Origin: Monosporascus cannonballus
Lineage: Eukaryota > Ascomycota > Sordariomycetes > Xylariales
Reading direction: 5' to 3'
Length of the DNA: 64,000 nucleotides
NCBI GenBank assembly: GCA_004154925.1
Contig: QJNS01000243.1
Span: 51,658 to 115,657, forward strand
Below, piece by piece: positions 28,701-42,700 of this stretch; position 1 is the first letter of the stretch; each line of letters opens with the position of its first letter. A program made the position numbers and the translations under genes. The notes below the pieces were generated by a model that saw only the letters and a program-made list of their open reading frames with translations, searched no databases and was not told where the DNA came from.

Positions 28701-31347
28701 AGATATAAATGGAAAATAACTTTTAAAACGAAATACGGATTATTTAAGTATTTGGTTACGTTAATAAGATTTACGAACGTACTAATAACCTTTTAGTGGA
28801 TAATAAATTATGTATTACGAAAATATCTCGATATTTTCGTCGTTTATTATCTCGATAATATTTTTATTTTCTTAAAAAAAAGCATATATAGGATACGTTT
28901 ATAAAATTACTTATTAACGCAAAGAAAAGTTAATTTTATATATAAGTAATAAAATATCTGGAATATATTATTACTTTACAATATATTAGAATAAAATTTA
29001 AAAAAATCGTTATAGTTACAAAATGGCAAACATTAGCGATAATTAAGGAAATATAAGCATTTTTTAAATTCGTTAATCATTAGAAAAGTTTTATTCGAAA
29101 TTTTAGTAAAATAATTATGCCCTTAATAAATTTTACGAAAAAAAGAAATTTAAATAAATATTAGATACGGAAAAACATTTTAAAATATTAAAAACGTAAT
29201 TACTAACGAATTAATATTAATTATGTACGATTTAAACTATTTGGTTAAGTTAAAAACCGATATTTCGAATTACGCGTTAAATATAATAATTAAATAACAA
29301 AATAATTAAGGCAAATTGCATCTTATTGTATTTTTTCGTATAAATTAAAAAAAGCCGAACTTAATTACGATATTCCAAATAAGGAATTTATGGTTATTAT
29401 TATGGTATTTCGGAAGTTTAAGTATTTCTTAAAGGAAAGCTTGTATTAGGTTAAGGTTTATACGGATTATTAAAACCTTGCTTAATTTACTACGATTAAG
29501 GAATTTATAAAACGGTAATTAAGATATGCAGAAAAATTAGCAAATTTCGATTTCGTTATTATCTATAAAAAAGGATTAAAAATGGTAAAATAAACGTTTT
29601 AAGCAGGCGACCACATTTCGAAAAGAAATTGGTTAAAATTAGCCATATAATTTTCGATATTATTATAAAAAAATATTTACGTTTACGACAAATTACGATA
29701 ATTCGAGTAGTACTTAGCAATATATATCAGGAAATCCAATAATACAATAATAATTTCCCAGAAAACCAAAAAACGAACAAAATAAAAGTTCCAGAAAAAG
29801 ATTAAAGGGCTTTAATACGAAAAATATACGAATATTAGTTATATAAATATCTAGGGATTTATAAAACCTTAAAACGACTTTAACATATATATTTTTTTTC
29901 TTAAAATGAAATTAACAGTATAAAAAATTATATAGTAATGTGATATTTACGTTAAAGTAAAAATCTAACGATATAAGCTATACGGAAAATTACAGCTATT
30001 ATCAGTTATAAAGCGATTATAATATGGAATTATATTCGATCTTATTATTAAAATTTTTATGTTAAAAGATTTAACTACGGGAATATATTACGATAGTATT
30101 TTCGTAATTGTCGACCGATTCACGAAGTTTTCTTATTTTTTATTATATCATAAAAATATAAATGCCAAATGATTAACATATTTTTTTAAAGTAAACTTTT
30201 AATATATGCAGATTATTAATAAACCTCATATTAAATAAAGGATCCATATTTGTATTTAAGTTTTGGCAAGGTTTAATGGCATAAATCGGCCTAAACGATA
30301 AATTATCTAATATATTTAAACCTTAAACAAATAAATAAATAAAACGAATAAATTAAACCTTAAAAGTTTATTTACGATATTATATTAATTATAAATAATA
30401 TAATTAGGCTACAAAGTTATTAATCGTATAATTAATTTATAATACTAGTTATTATAAAAGTATTAAGATAATACTTACGAATATAAATTTGATTTTATTC
30501 CAAAAGTTTATAAAAAAGTACGTAACGACGGTCCAGTAAATATTAAAGTAATTTTTACGTTAAAATAATTACGATAATTATATTAAAAAATAAAAATAAA
30601 ACTGGAATTCGTACGAAATCAAATAAATAAATATTATAACCAAAAAAGGTTGAAGGGATTAATTTTCGAAAAGGGGGAAATGGTTTTCCTTATTATCAAA
30701 AATATTTAAATAAAACGACTTAATAAAAAACTCAATTTTAAATATATCGGTTCATACACAATCGCCAAAAGAATTTTAAAAAATAATTATTAATTAAAGT
30801 TTTACTAAAAATGCAAATTAATTTAATTTTTCATATTTCTTTATTCGAATTAATAATAAATATAATCAAAATATATACAATATAAAACGATATGGAAATA
30901 AAAAACGAATAAATATACGAAATAAAGAAAATCCTTAATATACGAAAGCAAAACGGACTTACCCAGTACCTGATCAAGTAGAAAAAGCACCTAAATTCCG
31001 AAAACATCTAAAAACCCGCTAAGAACCTTATTGGCGCCTAACGCCTATTAAAGAATTTTCATTAATAACGACGGACTTACCGGATATAATTATATCCCAA
31101 TTAATATTATCTAACGGCCAAGCAATGCCGGGCAGCTTAAGGGAAAAAGCCAAGGCGGTTAAGAAAACCTCGGCGTTGGCTTATTTCTAACATTTCTGCT
31201 TCTCCAGTTCTTTTAACGATTACAATTCTTATTGTACCATTTTAATACCTTTCGAACGAAAAAACGCTTTTTGTTTTCGAAAACAAATTAACCGCGTAAT
31301 AATTTCGTTTATTTCTTGCTAATAATGTTTTTACAATTCCAAAAAAC

Positions 31348-31759
31348 TGTTATGACCTAACGATCTTGGCTTCCCCAAAACGGTCGGAGAGCTTGGGCAC
31401 TTAAGCCCGACCATGCCAAGAAGATTACGTGATTAGCTTAAAGGGCTTAAGGGCTTGGCGCCTTTAAGCCGGTTAAGCCAGTAGGTGGCTTAAGGGGCTT
31501 AAGGGGCTTAAGGGCTTAAGGGCTTAAGCCGGTTAAATGGTTTAAGCCAGAACGAAAATATATACGTTTATTAAATCCATAGTTTAAATAATTTCAGTTT
31601 GCAATATTTATTAATATTAATCGTTTGCAATAAGGCATTTCCGGTATTAAAAAACGTAATACGTTACCATATTTATTGCTTAGATTCCCACGATACTCCT
31701 ATTAATACAAACCCGTCGACTTAAGGTTTAATAGTTGGTTAAACCGCCTAGCCGTCACA
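31348..31759 (+). repeat. Solo LTR (type E) inside element A
   Basis: 412 bp, TGTTATGACC...CCGTCACA, flanked by a perfect 5-bp duplication AAAAC (31343-31347 and 31760-31764) with no internal region. This is the product of recombination between the two LTRs of a former insertion. It contains a run of short CTTAAGGGG-type repeats (about 31435-31550). It matches the LTR type of the inner element at 39357-46086. Confidence 0.85.
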
Positions 31760-32118
31760 AAAACGTTTTTCCGTTAGCATTTTCTTACATTTTAAACGTT
31801 AATTTTCGGTACGAATATTCTTTAAGGAAAATAAAAGAACGCCGTTATTATCGTAAAAACAGTTACGTTTAATATATGTTTTACATTTAAAAACGTTTTT
31901 TATTATTTGATATTTTTAGCCCTTAGAAAAGCATAAAAAATACGGTATAACTTTAAAATTAAAATCGTCAAAGATAAGAAGCAGATTTTGAAGTTACGTA
32001 ACGGACAAAAGGACCTGACGACGATTTTTAGTAACGCAAGCCGACATCTTAAGGGGAAAAGGCTTACCAAAAAAAAAAGAAAAATCTTAAGGGCAAGATT
32101 TGGGGAAAAAGGAGATCG

Positions 32119-32490
32119 TATTACAACCCAAGTTAACTAGGCCTGCAAAAATAGTCCAGCCAAAATCACAAAGTTACGCTAATACAGAGTTACGTAATTA
32201 ACACTTAACGGGTTTTAACTAAGCACGACTAAATAGCATTAAAAAACTATTTAACAGGGCTCTGCGAAGCAAAAATAAGTAATAATAAAGAAATTAAAAT
32301 ATATACGATTATTAATTCTATAATTTAGATAACTTCAGTTTGCAATAACATATCGGTACCCAAGGCACCCTTAATATTACGAAACGTAATACGTTACTAT
32401 ATCTATTGCTCAGATTCCCACGATACTCCTGCCAATATAAACCCGTCGACTTAAGGTTTAATAGTTGGTTAAACCTCATAGCTCGTCACA
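32119..32490 (+). repeat. 3' LTR of element A
   Basis: 372 bp, preceded by the polypurine tract GGGGAAAAAGGAGATCG, starting TATTACAACCC (RIP form of TGTTACAACCC) and ending GCTCGTCACA. Its U3 is unlike that of the 5' LTR. It is joined directly to the Copia relic at 32491. Confidence 0.75.
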
Positions 32491-32880
32491 GTACCTTAGC
32501 TCTGGAATTCGGAGGTAACGAAAATCTTAATGTACGATCATTTCTATGTGCAAATAACGTTTTATTTGCGGATAATCCTGACCGGAAAAGCTTTTAAAAA
32601 TTCGTGCTGTTATTGTTCGGTGGTCTTATTATATAGAAAGCTAATAAGCAGGATATAGTTATTATTTCGAATACGGAAATTAAGCTGCTAGCCCTGTTAG
32701 AAACAGTTAAAGAAGCTTTTTTTATAATAAAGTTATTTAAAGCTGTTAATCTAAAGCTAGGCGAGGATTTAGTTATTTAGGTAAAAAATAAGTAGATAAT
32801 ACAGTTAATTACTAAAGAAATTATATGTCTGATTACAAAATTAAAATACGTAGATATTTATAAATACTGGCTTCGCAAAG
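32491..32880 (+). pseudogene. Ty1/Copia RNase H relic, 5' part
   Basis: In one frame this stretch reads as the late RT/RNase H part of a Copia polyprotein: LALEFGGNENLNVRSF, then DNPDRKS, TEIKLLALLETVKEA, LITKLKYVDIYKYWLRK. In-frame stops fall where CAG or TGG codons would be expected (e.g. VI*VKNK*), and acidic residues of the 'DAD' motif are mutated (GAC to AAT). Everything upstream of RNase H is missing, replaced by element A. The frame resumes at 46337 after the 13.4-kb insertion, using duplication CAAAG (32876-32880 and 46332-46336). This is a dead element, moderately RIP-mutated. Confidence 0.8.
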
Positions 32881-33254
32881 TGTTACGACCCAACCCAAAA
32901 TCGGCCACGAAAACGGTCAGACCCACAAAAAAAAAGAATCACGTAATTTGGATCTCTCTTAATATCGAGATCCAAATAAATTTATACAAAATTAACCGAA
33001 TCTAATAGCATTGGATCTTTAATAACGTCAAAATCCAATAAAGATCTAATTAACTTATGAAAATATATACGCTTATTACTTCCATAGTATAGATAGTTTC
33101 AACTTGTAATATAATATCGTTACCTAAGATACTTTTAGTATTACGAAACGTAATACGTTATTATATTTATTGCTTAGATTCTTATGATATTTTTATTAAC
33201 ATAAACCCGTACGACTTAGGTTTAATAATTAGTTAAACCGCTTAATTTGTTATA
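32881..33254 (+). repeat. 5' LTR of outer element
   Basis: 374 bp, TGTTACGACC at the start, TTGTTATA (RIP form of TCGTCACA) at the end. U3 has a GGATCT/AGATCC inverted motif at about 32960-32985. Confidence 0.85.
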
Positions 33255-36200
33255 CGTTGCAAATTTTTGTTTAGTAATACCGTTAAACTTTAAGCAATAT
33301 TTAATATTGTTAAAATGTCGACCAGCATTTAGGAAACCCTTATTTAACAGTTTTAGGCTCGAATTCGGGAGCTAAAAAAAATCTGATAACTTAAAGCTAC
33401 GCCTGCTTAATTCTTTTTCGTTCGTATGAAACCAAAAAAACCAGAACCTTACGATAAAAAAGGTAACCTTTAGACTTTTTAAATTTAGGTACGAATTTAT
33501 CTTTGCTTCCTAGATTTTAATAATTTAACGGATATGGTCCTAGCAATAAGAACATACTTAACAGGAAATACGGTTAATTGGTTTAAACTTATTATAAAAA
33601 ATTTCTTAAAAATAGGAAAAGCAAATAGGAAGGATTTTACTAATAAAATCTTTTTAATTTATATTAATTTCGAAAGTAAATTGCGCGATAATTTCAGTAA
33701 TCCGGATAAAGAACGATTAACGGCTTAACAATTTTTATAATTTCGATAAAAAGGATCCGTATTTAAATACGCCGTAATATTTAAAATTTTCGCGGTTAAG
33801 GCGGGATAGGGAAACGATAAAGCCGATATCTTTATCGACATATTTTATAAAAAGTTAAAGAATAATATGAAAAATAAAGTTATTCGGATTAAACGATTAA
33901 TTGCCCTAAACCGGTATATCGTAAAAGTATTTAAAATTAATAATCGATAATTTAAAAAACGATAGGAAAAAAAAGGATAATATGTTTTACGTTCGGGATA
34001 TAAGTTTAACTAAGGGAAAAAACGAAACGTATCTTTTATTTCTTATGAAATGGCGCCAAAACCCATGGAATTTGGAATTACTTATAAATAAGATTAGAGC
34101 CAGATTAAATACTTTAATTATGGCAAAATAGGACATAAGGCCTATAAATGTAAGAAACTTAAAAAGCCATAATAAGATAACTGGACCCCTATACCGGAAA
34201 AACAGTTTAAGAATAATTAACAAAACGATAATAAAGCTATTAATATAATTTAAGCTAAATATGTATTAGGCTTTAAACAAAAAGTTTAATAAGGATTATT
34301 ACGATAAAGAATTTGATAAGGAATACGAAAAGCCAAAAAGTTAACTTAATAAATAACGCAAATATAACAAAAAATATTATAAGGATAATTATACGAATAC
34401 CGGGATTAGATAAAAAAACTTTGTTCCGGAATACCTGATTAATATGGCAAAATATGTGCCGTATACTGTCGACGACGAAAATATTCCGATTACGAAAAAT
34501 GGAAATAATATATTTACGTACGAATTACCTATATATATTATAAGGGATTCGATTTTCTAAACCGTACCGGATATAATAAAAATAATACGTAATAATATTA
34601 ATAATTTCGAATTATAACCCCAGGAAATATTTAATAACTGGCCGAAATAAAAAGCTGGCCCGAAAAAAAGTAATACCCGTAAGAAAACCTTTTTTGTTAT
34701 TATGGATAATATAATTATTAAACAAAAAAAGAATGAATTTAGCGTACAGTAAAAAGGTATTACCAAAAGATTATTACGGATTTCCATTTTTAATTAATAT
34801 TTATTATACATTTTTACGAAAAAAAGGTTATTAAAAAATATGTTAATTTACAGGAAATCTTTAAAATGATAGCCAAAATAACGTATAATAGGATGCAGTC
34901 GTAAACATAAAAAAATAATTTATTCGATAAAAAGAAAAATTATAAAAAAACCAGGAATCATTAATACGGTTCGAAAAAACAGTACGCCGATAATAATAAC
35001 AAATATAACAGCTTAATACGTTATATACAGAAATATAAATAAAATTCGACAAATTCGAACAAAAATTAAAAGAAAAAGGTTATTTATAAAAAAGCCGTAA
35101 AATAACAAAACTTAAAAAAGTTAAAGGGAATTCTTAAAAAAGGTTTTAAACGTAACGATAAAAGATATTAACGACTTTATTATTTTAAATATACGAATCA
35201 AAACATATTAATATATCGTAACAGTAAATTACGGAACTTTGGGCGGAAATTACATTATATCGGATATGATTAACGAATTTAAATTGCCATAGAAATATAA
35301 GTTAAAACCTTATATAATAACAAATACCGAAAGTTAGGAATTTGTTTACAATAACGAAAAAATTATACGCAAAATTAATTATTTCGAAATTTTTATTAAA
35401 GGATAATACCAAATAATTAATTTTGATATCGTTTTGTTCGGGAATTACGATATAATCTTAGGATTACCATAAATACGTTAATACGAAATTTTAATTAACG
35501 GCGGAACTGGCTAAATAAAGTTCGCTTTATTCTTTATTAACAAATAAAAAACGAAAAAATTAAAATCTTAATATTCTATCGATAATAATAACGAATGCAA
35601 GTATGAAAATACAATATATACTTTATTACCCAAAGGAACAAAATATAAAAAAACGGGCATTAAAAAATATAACGTATTATTGCTACTATCAAAGCAAAAT
35701 TAAAGCAACTGAATAATAATTTAAAATAACAAAAATAATAGCCTAAAAAGTTAAAAAATTTAACCAATATATTACCGCAATATTACAAATACGAATAGTT
35801 TTTCAAAAAGAAATTCGATACGAAATTATTAAAACATAACGAATAAAATTATAAAATAATCCTTAAAAAAGATTTTCGACAAAGTTTTACCTTATTTATA
35901 ACTTTAATAAAAATAAGTTATATATTTTCAGAAAATATTTAAAACAATTAATTACAGAAAAAATAAATTCGATTTTCGAAGTTACTAACAGGATACCTTA
36001 TATTTTTCGTACTTAAAAAAAGGGAAAATTATAATTTATGGTTAATTATCGATAATTAAATAACGTTATTATTAAAGCTCGAATATTATTACTTTTAATT
36101 ACGGAAATAAAAAATTGATTTTACGGAATTAAATAATTTACAATATTCGATCTTAAAAATAAATTTAACCTTATTAAAATTAAAAAAAGATACGAATAAA

Positions 36201-39200
36201 AAATAGCTTTCAAAACGAAATACGGATTATTTAAATATTTGGTTATACTAATAGAATTTACAAACGTACCAGCAACTTTTTAACGGATAGTAAATTATGT
36301 ATTACGAAAATATCTTAATATTTTTGTTGTTTGCTATTTCGATAACATTCTTATTTTCTTAAAAACGGAAAAAGCATACGCAAAATACGTTTATAAGGTT
36401 TTTTAAGCTTTATAGGACGTAAAGTTACTTATTAATACAGAAAAAAGTCAGTTCCATATATAAGAAATAAAATATTTGGGATATATTATTACCTTAAGAC
36501 ATATTAAAATAAACCCCAAAAAAATCGTTATAATTATAAGATAACAAACGTCAATTGCGGTTAAAGAAATACAAATACTTTTTGGATTCGTTAATTATTA
36601 TAGGACGTTTATTCAAAACTTTAATAAAATAACCATATCCCTAATAAATCTTACGAAAAAAAAAATTTAAATAAACGTTAAACATAAAAAAGTTATTTTA
36701 AATTATTAAAGATATAATTACCAGCAAGTTAATATTAATTATATATAATTTAAATCGCTTTGTTAAATTAAAAACCGATATTTCGGATTATGCATTAAGC
36801 GTAATAATCGGATAATAAAATAATTAAAACAAATTATACCTTATTGTATTTTTTTCGTATAAGTTAAAAAAAGCTAAATTTAATTACGGTATTCCAAATA
36901 AGGAATTTATGGCTATTATTATGGTATTTCGGGAGTTCAGAAATTTCTTAAAGGAAAACTTATACCAGGTTAAGGTTTATACGGATTATCAAAATCTTAC
37001 CCGATTTACTACGATTAAGAAATTTACAAAACGATAATTAAAATGCGCAGAAAATTGGCGAACTTCGATTTCGTTATCATCTACAAAAAAGCATCAGAGA
37101 ATAACAGAATAAATGCTTTAAGCAGGCAACTAAACTTTAAAGAAAAATTGGTTAAAATTAGCCATATAATTTTTAATATTACGATAAAAGGATATTTATG
37201 TTTACGACAAATTATAACGATTCGGGCAGTACCCAGCAATATACATTAGGAAATTTAATAATATAACGACAGCCTTTTAGCAAATTAAAAAACGGATAAA
37301 ATGTAAATCCCGGAAAAATATAAGAAAAAATTAATACGAAAAATATACAAACATCCGTTACATAAATATCTAAGGATCTATAAAACCTTAAAAAAACTTT
37401 AATGCATATATTCTTTTCTTAAAATAAAATTAATAATATAGAAAATCATACGGCAATACGATATTTACGCCAGAACAAAGGCTCGACGATATAAGCCATA
37501 CGGAAAATTACAGCCATTACCAATTATAAAACGACCATAGTATTTAGTTATATTCAACTTTATTACCAAATTTTCTATATTAAAAAATCCAGTTACAAAA
37601 ATATATTACGATAGCATTTTCGTAATTATCGATCGATTTACGAAACTTTCTTATTTTTTACCATATTATAAGGATACAAACGCCGAACAATTAACATATA
37701 TTTTCTTTAAACATATTTTTAACATATACGGATTACCAATAAAAATCATATTAAATAAAAAATCAAAATTTATATCCAAATTTTGGCAAGGCCTTATAAT
37801 ATATATCGGTTTAAATCATAAATTATTTAACGTATTTAAACCTTAAACAAATAAATAAATAAAACGATTAAATCCAACTTTAAAAATTTACTTACGATAT
37901 TATATTAATTAAGAATAAAATAATTGGGTTAAAAAATTACCGATTATTCAATTAATTTACAATACCAGTTATTACGAAAACATTAAAATAATACTTACGA
38001 ACGTAAATTTTGGTTTTATTCCAGAAATTTACAAAAAAGCGCGTAACGACGGCCTAATTAATATTAAAATAATCCTTACGTTAAAACAATTACGATAACT
38101 GTATTAAAAAATAAAAACAGAATTAAAATTCGTACGGAATCAAATAAACAAATATTACAACCAGAAAAAGTTAAAGGGATTAACTATCGAAAAGGGGGAA
38201 ATAGTTTTCCTCGTTACAAAAAATATTCAAATAAAAAAACCCAATAAAAAATTCGATTTCAAATATATCGGTCCATACAAAATCGCCAAGAAAATCTCAA
38301 AAAACAATTACCAATTAGAACTTTTACCAAAAGTTAAATTTTCCCTAATCTTTTATATTTTCTTATTCGAATTAACAGCAAATACGATTAAGGTATATAC
38401 GGTACAAAATAATATAGAAATAAAAAGCGAACAGATATACAAAATGGAAAAAATACTTAATATACGAAAACAAAACGGACTTACTTAATACCTAATCAAA
38501 TGGAAAAAGCACCCAAACTCCGAGAACACCTAAGAACCCGCCAAAAATCTTATTGGCGCCTAACGCCTATTGAAAACTTTTCACCAGCGACGATGGAATC
38601 ACTAAGGAAAACCTCCTAATTAAGGTTATCAGGAATAAACCAGTTAAGGGAAACAAAGGATAATACGGGAAATAAAGTCTCGGCCTCCGTACATTTTTGC
38701 TTATCCAGCTTATCTATTAACTAAAATCCGCAATTAACAATTTTAATTTCTTTAGCATAAAGAAACTTTTTTTAATAACGAAAACGAAAAAGGCGATTAA
38801 TAGTTTTATCGATATTACGTTATTTACGTACCAAATCCTTTTTTAATTCTTGCTAAAAACATAAAAATATCTTTTTAATAATAGTTTTTTCGCGATTTAA
38901 ATAATCTTTTTCCTTTTTAATACGACGCAGGGAATCGATTAGGACGCCAAAACTATCGCAACAACGATAGTTCTTAATACATTCGCTATAACGACAAATT
39001 TTTTTAATTATTTAATATTTTGTATTATTTTCGAAACAAAACGTATACGGCATAATTTCAAAACCAAATTTGACAATATAAGCAGCCAGGGAATCTAAGC
39101 TTTTTCTCTAATTAGGACGATTACGAAATTTGCGGTTAACAATACGACCTGCCATAATAAAAGAAAATAACTTACCAAGAAAGAAAATCTTTAAGGGCAA

Positions 39201-39223
39201 AAATCCTAGGAAAAAGGAAATCG

Positions 39224-39356
39224 TATTACGACCTAACCCAAGATCGGCCACGAAAACGGTCGGACCTACAAAAAAAAAAGTCACGTAATTTGGATCTCTT
39301 TTAGCATGGAGATCCAAATAAATCTATACAGAACCAACCGAATCTAATGGCATTAG
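39224..39356 (+). repeat. 3' LTR of outer element, left half
   Basis: The first 133 bp of the 3' LTR. It ends in ATTAG (39352-39356), the duplication produced by the inner element. It continues at 46092-46331. Confidence 0.85.
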
Positions 39357-39751
39357 TGTTATGACCTAACGGTCTTGGCTTCTTCCCGGACGGTCAGGAC
39401 CACAAGAGGAACGGGTCCCACCTTAGCCAAAACGTTACGTAACTAGCTCAAAGGTCTCAAAGCGCCAAGCACCTTAAGCTCCTTAAGCCAGCAGAAGGGC
39501 TTAAAGGACTTAAAGGTCTTAAGGGTTTAAACTGTTTAAATACCTTAAGCCAAAATAAAAATATATACGTTCGTTATTTCCATAATTTAAATAATTTTAG
39601 TTTGTAATATAATATCGTTATTTAAAATTCCTTTCATATTACGAAACATAATACGTTATTATATTTATTGCTTAAATTCTAACGATATTTCTGTTAATAT
39701 AAACCCGTCGACTTAAGGTTTAATAATTGATTAAATCGTTTAACCGTTATA
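39357..39751 (+). repeat. 5' LTR of inner element (type E)
   Basis: 395 bp, starting TGTTATGACCTAACGG and ending ACCGTTATA. U3 is nearly unmutated (39357-39500), while R-U5 is RIP-shifted. Confidence 0.88.
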
Positions 39752-42700
39752 TATTATAAGTTTTTATTTAGTAATACCGTTAAATTTTAAGTAATATTTA
39801 ATATTATTAAATATCGACCAGTATTTAGAAAACCCTTATTTAATAGCTTTAGGTTCGAATTCGAGAATTGGAAAAAAAAGTTCGATAATTTAGGATTACG
39901 TCTGCTTAATCCTTTTTCGTTTGTATAAAGCCAAAAAAACCAGAGTTTTACGATAAAAAAAATAACCTTTAAATTTTTTTAATTTAAATCCAAATTTATT
40001 TTCGTTTTTTAAATTTTAATAACTTAACGGATATGGTCCTAATAATAAAAATATACCTAATAGGAAATACGGCTAATTAATTTAAGCTTATTATAAAAAA
40101 TTTCCTGGAAATAAAAAATAAATAAGGAAAATTTTATTAATAAGATTTTTTTAACTTATACAAATTTCAAAAACAAAATACGTAATAATTTCGGCAATCC
40201 GGATAAAAAACGATTAACGGTTTAATAACTTTTATAATTTTAATAAAAGAATTTACGTCCAAGTACGCCGTAACCTTTAAACATTTTATGGCTAAGGCAA
40301 AATAAGGAAATAATAAAACCAATACCTTTATTAATATGTTTTATAAAAAATTAAAAAATAATATAAAAAATGAAATTATTCGGATCGAACGATTAATTAC
40401 TTTAAATTGGTATATCGTAAAAGTAATTAAGATTAATAATTAATAATTTAAAAAATAATAAAAAAAGGATAATATATTTTGCGTTCGGGATATAAATTTA
40501 ATTAAGGGAAAAAAAATATACCCTTTACTTTTTACGGAACGGCGTTAAAACTTATGGAACTCGGTATTATCTATAAATAAAATTAAAATCAGATTAAATG
40601 CTTTAATTACGGCAAAATAGGATATAAGGCTTATAATTGTAAAAAACCTAAAAAGTTACGATAAGAAAATTAAACCCTTATATTAAAAAAATAACCCAGA
40701 AATAATTAAGGAAATAATAGCAAAATTATTAATATAATTTAAACTAAATACGTATTAGGCCTTAAGCAAAAAGTCCAACTAAGTTTATCCCGATAAAAGA
40801 TTCGACGAGGAATACGAAAAGCCAAAAAGCTGATTTAATAAGCATTACGAACATAATAAAAGGTATTATAAGGATAATTATACGAATACCGGGATTAAAC
40901 AAAAAACCTTTGCCCCGGAATACTTAATTAATACGGCAAAATACATATTATGCACTATCGACGACGAGAATATCCCGATTATGAAAAATAAAAATAATAT
41001 ATTTACGTACGAATTACCCGCATATATTATAAGGGATTTAATTTTCTAAATCGAACCGGGCATAATAAAAACGATAAATAAAAATATTGACAATTTTAAA
41101 CCATAACCTTAAAAAATATCTAATAACTGGCCGAAATAAAAAGCTGGTTTAAAAAAAATAATATCCGTAAAAAGATCCTTTCTATTACTATATATAATAA
41201 AATTATTAAACGGAAAAAGAATTAATTTAATGTACGGTAAAAAAATATTATAAGAAAGTTATTACGAACTTTTATCTTTAATTAATATTATTATAGATCC
41301 TTACGAAAAAAAAAAGGTTATTAAAAAAAGATACGTTAATTTATAGGAAATCTTTAAAACGACAGCCAAAATAACGTATAATAAAATGTAATCGTAAACA
41401 TAAAAAAATAATTTATTCGATAAAAAACATTATAAGAAAATTAAAAATAATTAATATAATGTAAAGGAATAATACGTTTATAATAATAACAAATATAGCA
41501 GCTTAATGCGTTAAACGAAAAAATATAAGCAAAGTTTAATTAATTCGAATAAAAGTTAAAAAAAAGTTATTTATAAAAAAGCCGTAAAATAACGAAACCC
41601 AGAGAAATTAAAAAAGATTTCCAAAAAAGGTTTTAAACGTAATAATAAAAAACGTTAACGACCTTATTACTTTAGATATACGAATCGGAACGTATTGGTA
41701 TATTGCAATAGTGGATTACGGAGCTTTAGGCGGAAATTATATTGTACCGGATATAATTAATAAGTTTAAATTATTTTAAAGATATAAATTAAAACCCTAT
41801 ATAATAACGAATGCCGAAAGTCAGGAATTCGTTTACGATAATGAAAAAATTATATGCGAAATTAATTACCTTAAGAATTTTATCTAAAAACGATATTAAA
41901 CGGTTAATTTTAATATCGTTTTATTCGGGAATTACGATATAATTTTAAAATTACCATAAATGTGCCAGTACGGAATTTTAATTAATAACGGAACTAGTTA
42001 AATAAAATTTGCTTTATTTCTTATTAATAAATAAAAAACAAAAAAATTAAAATCTTAACATTTAATTAATAATAATAACGAATATAGGTATAAAAATATA
42101 ATAAATACCTTATTACCTAAAAGAACAAAATATAAAAAAAATAGGTATTAAAAAAATACGACGTATTATTATTATTATTAAAATAAATTTAAGGTAATTA
42201 AATAATATTTTAAAACAACAAAAATAATAGCCTAAAAAATTAAAGGATTTAATTAATATATTATTATAATATTATAAATATAAATACTTTTTTAAAAAAA
42301 AATTCGATATAAAATTATTGGAATATAATAAATAAAATTACGAAATAATCCTTAAAAAAAGACTTTCGACGAAATTTTACCTTATTTATAACTTTAACGG
42401 AAATAAATTACGTACTTTTAAAGAATATTTAGAAAATCGGCTACAAAAAGGATAAATTCGATTTTTGAAATTATTAATAAAATACCTTATATTTTTCGTA
42501 CTTAAAAAAATAGGATTACGACTTATAATTAATTATTAATAATTAAACGACGTTATTATCAAAAATCGAATATTATTACCCTTAATTACGGAAATAAAAA
42601 ACCAATTTTACAGAATTAAATAGTTTATAGTATTCGATCTTAAAAATGGATATAACCTTATTAAGATTAAAAAAAGATATAAATAAAAAATAACCTTTAA

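Larger units (their letters stand above)
25362..32490 (+). mobile_element. Element A, Gypsy chromovirus with mismatched LTRs
   Basis: The 5' LTR is 25362-25763 and the 3' LTR 32119-32490. A Gag start codon survives at 25824. Interrupted frames then show a degraded CCHC knuckle (about 26.62-26.67 kb), a pre-protease segment at 26939-27133, a protease region with DIVLFGNYDIIL (about 27.93 kb), a YLDN (from YLDD) RT motif near 28.85 kb, and an integrase C-terminus with chromodomain at about 30.93-31.06 kb. A solo LTR (31348-31759) interrupts the 3' internal region. The two LTRs share R-U5 but have unrelated U3 regions, and flanks CAATG and GTACC do not match. It is therefore a recombinant of two insertions, not one simple insertion. 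Confidence 0.75.

Noticed and set aside
32406..32597. Open frame crossing from LTR into the Copia relic
   Set aside because: The start lies in the LTR of element A and only the last part is Copia coding. It is a fusion created by the junction, not a gene.
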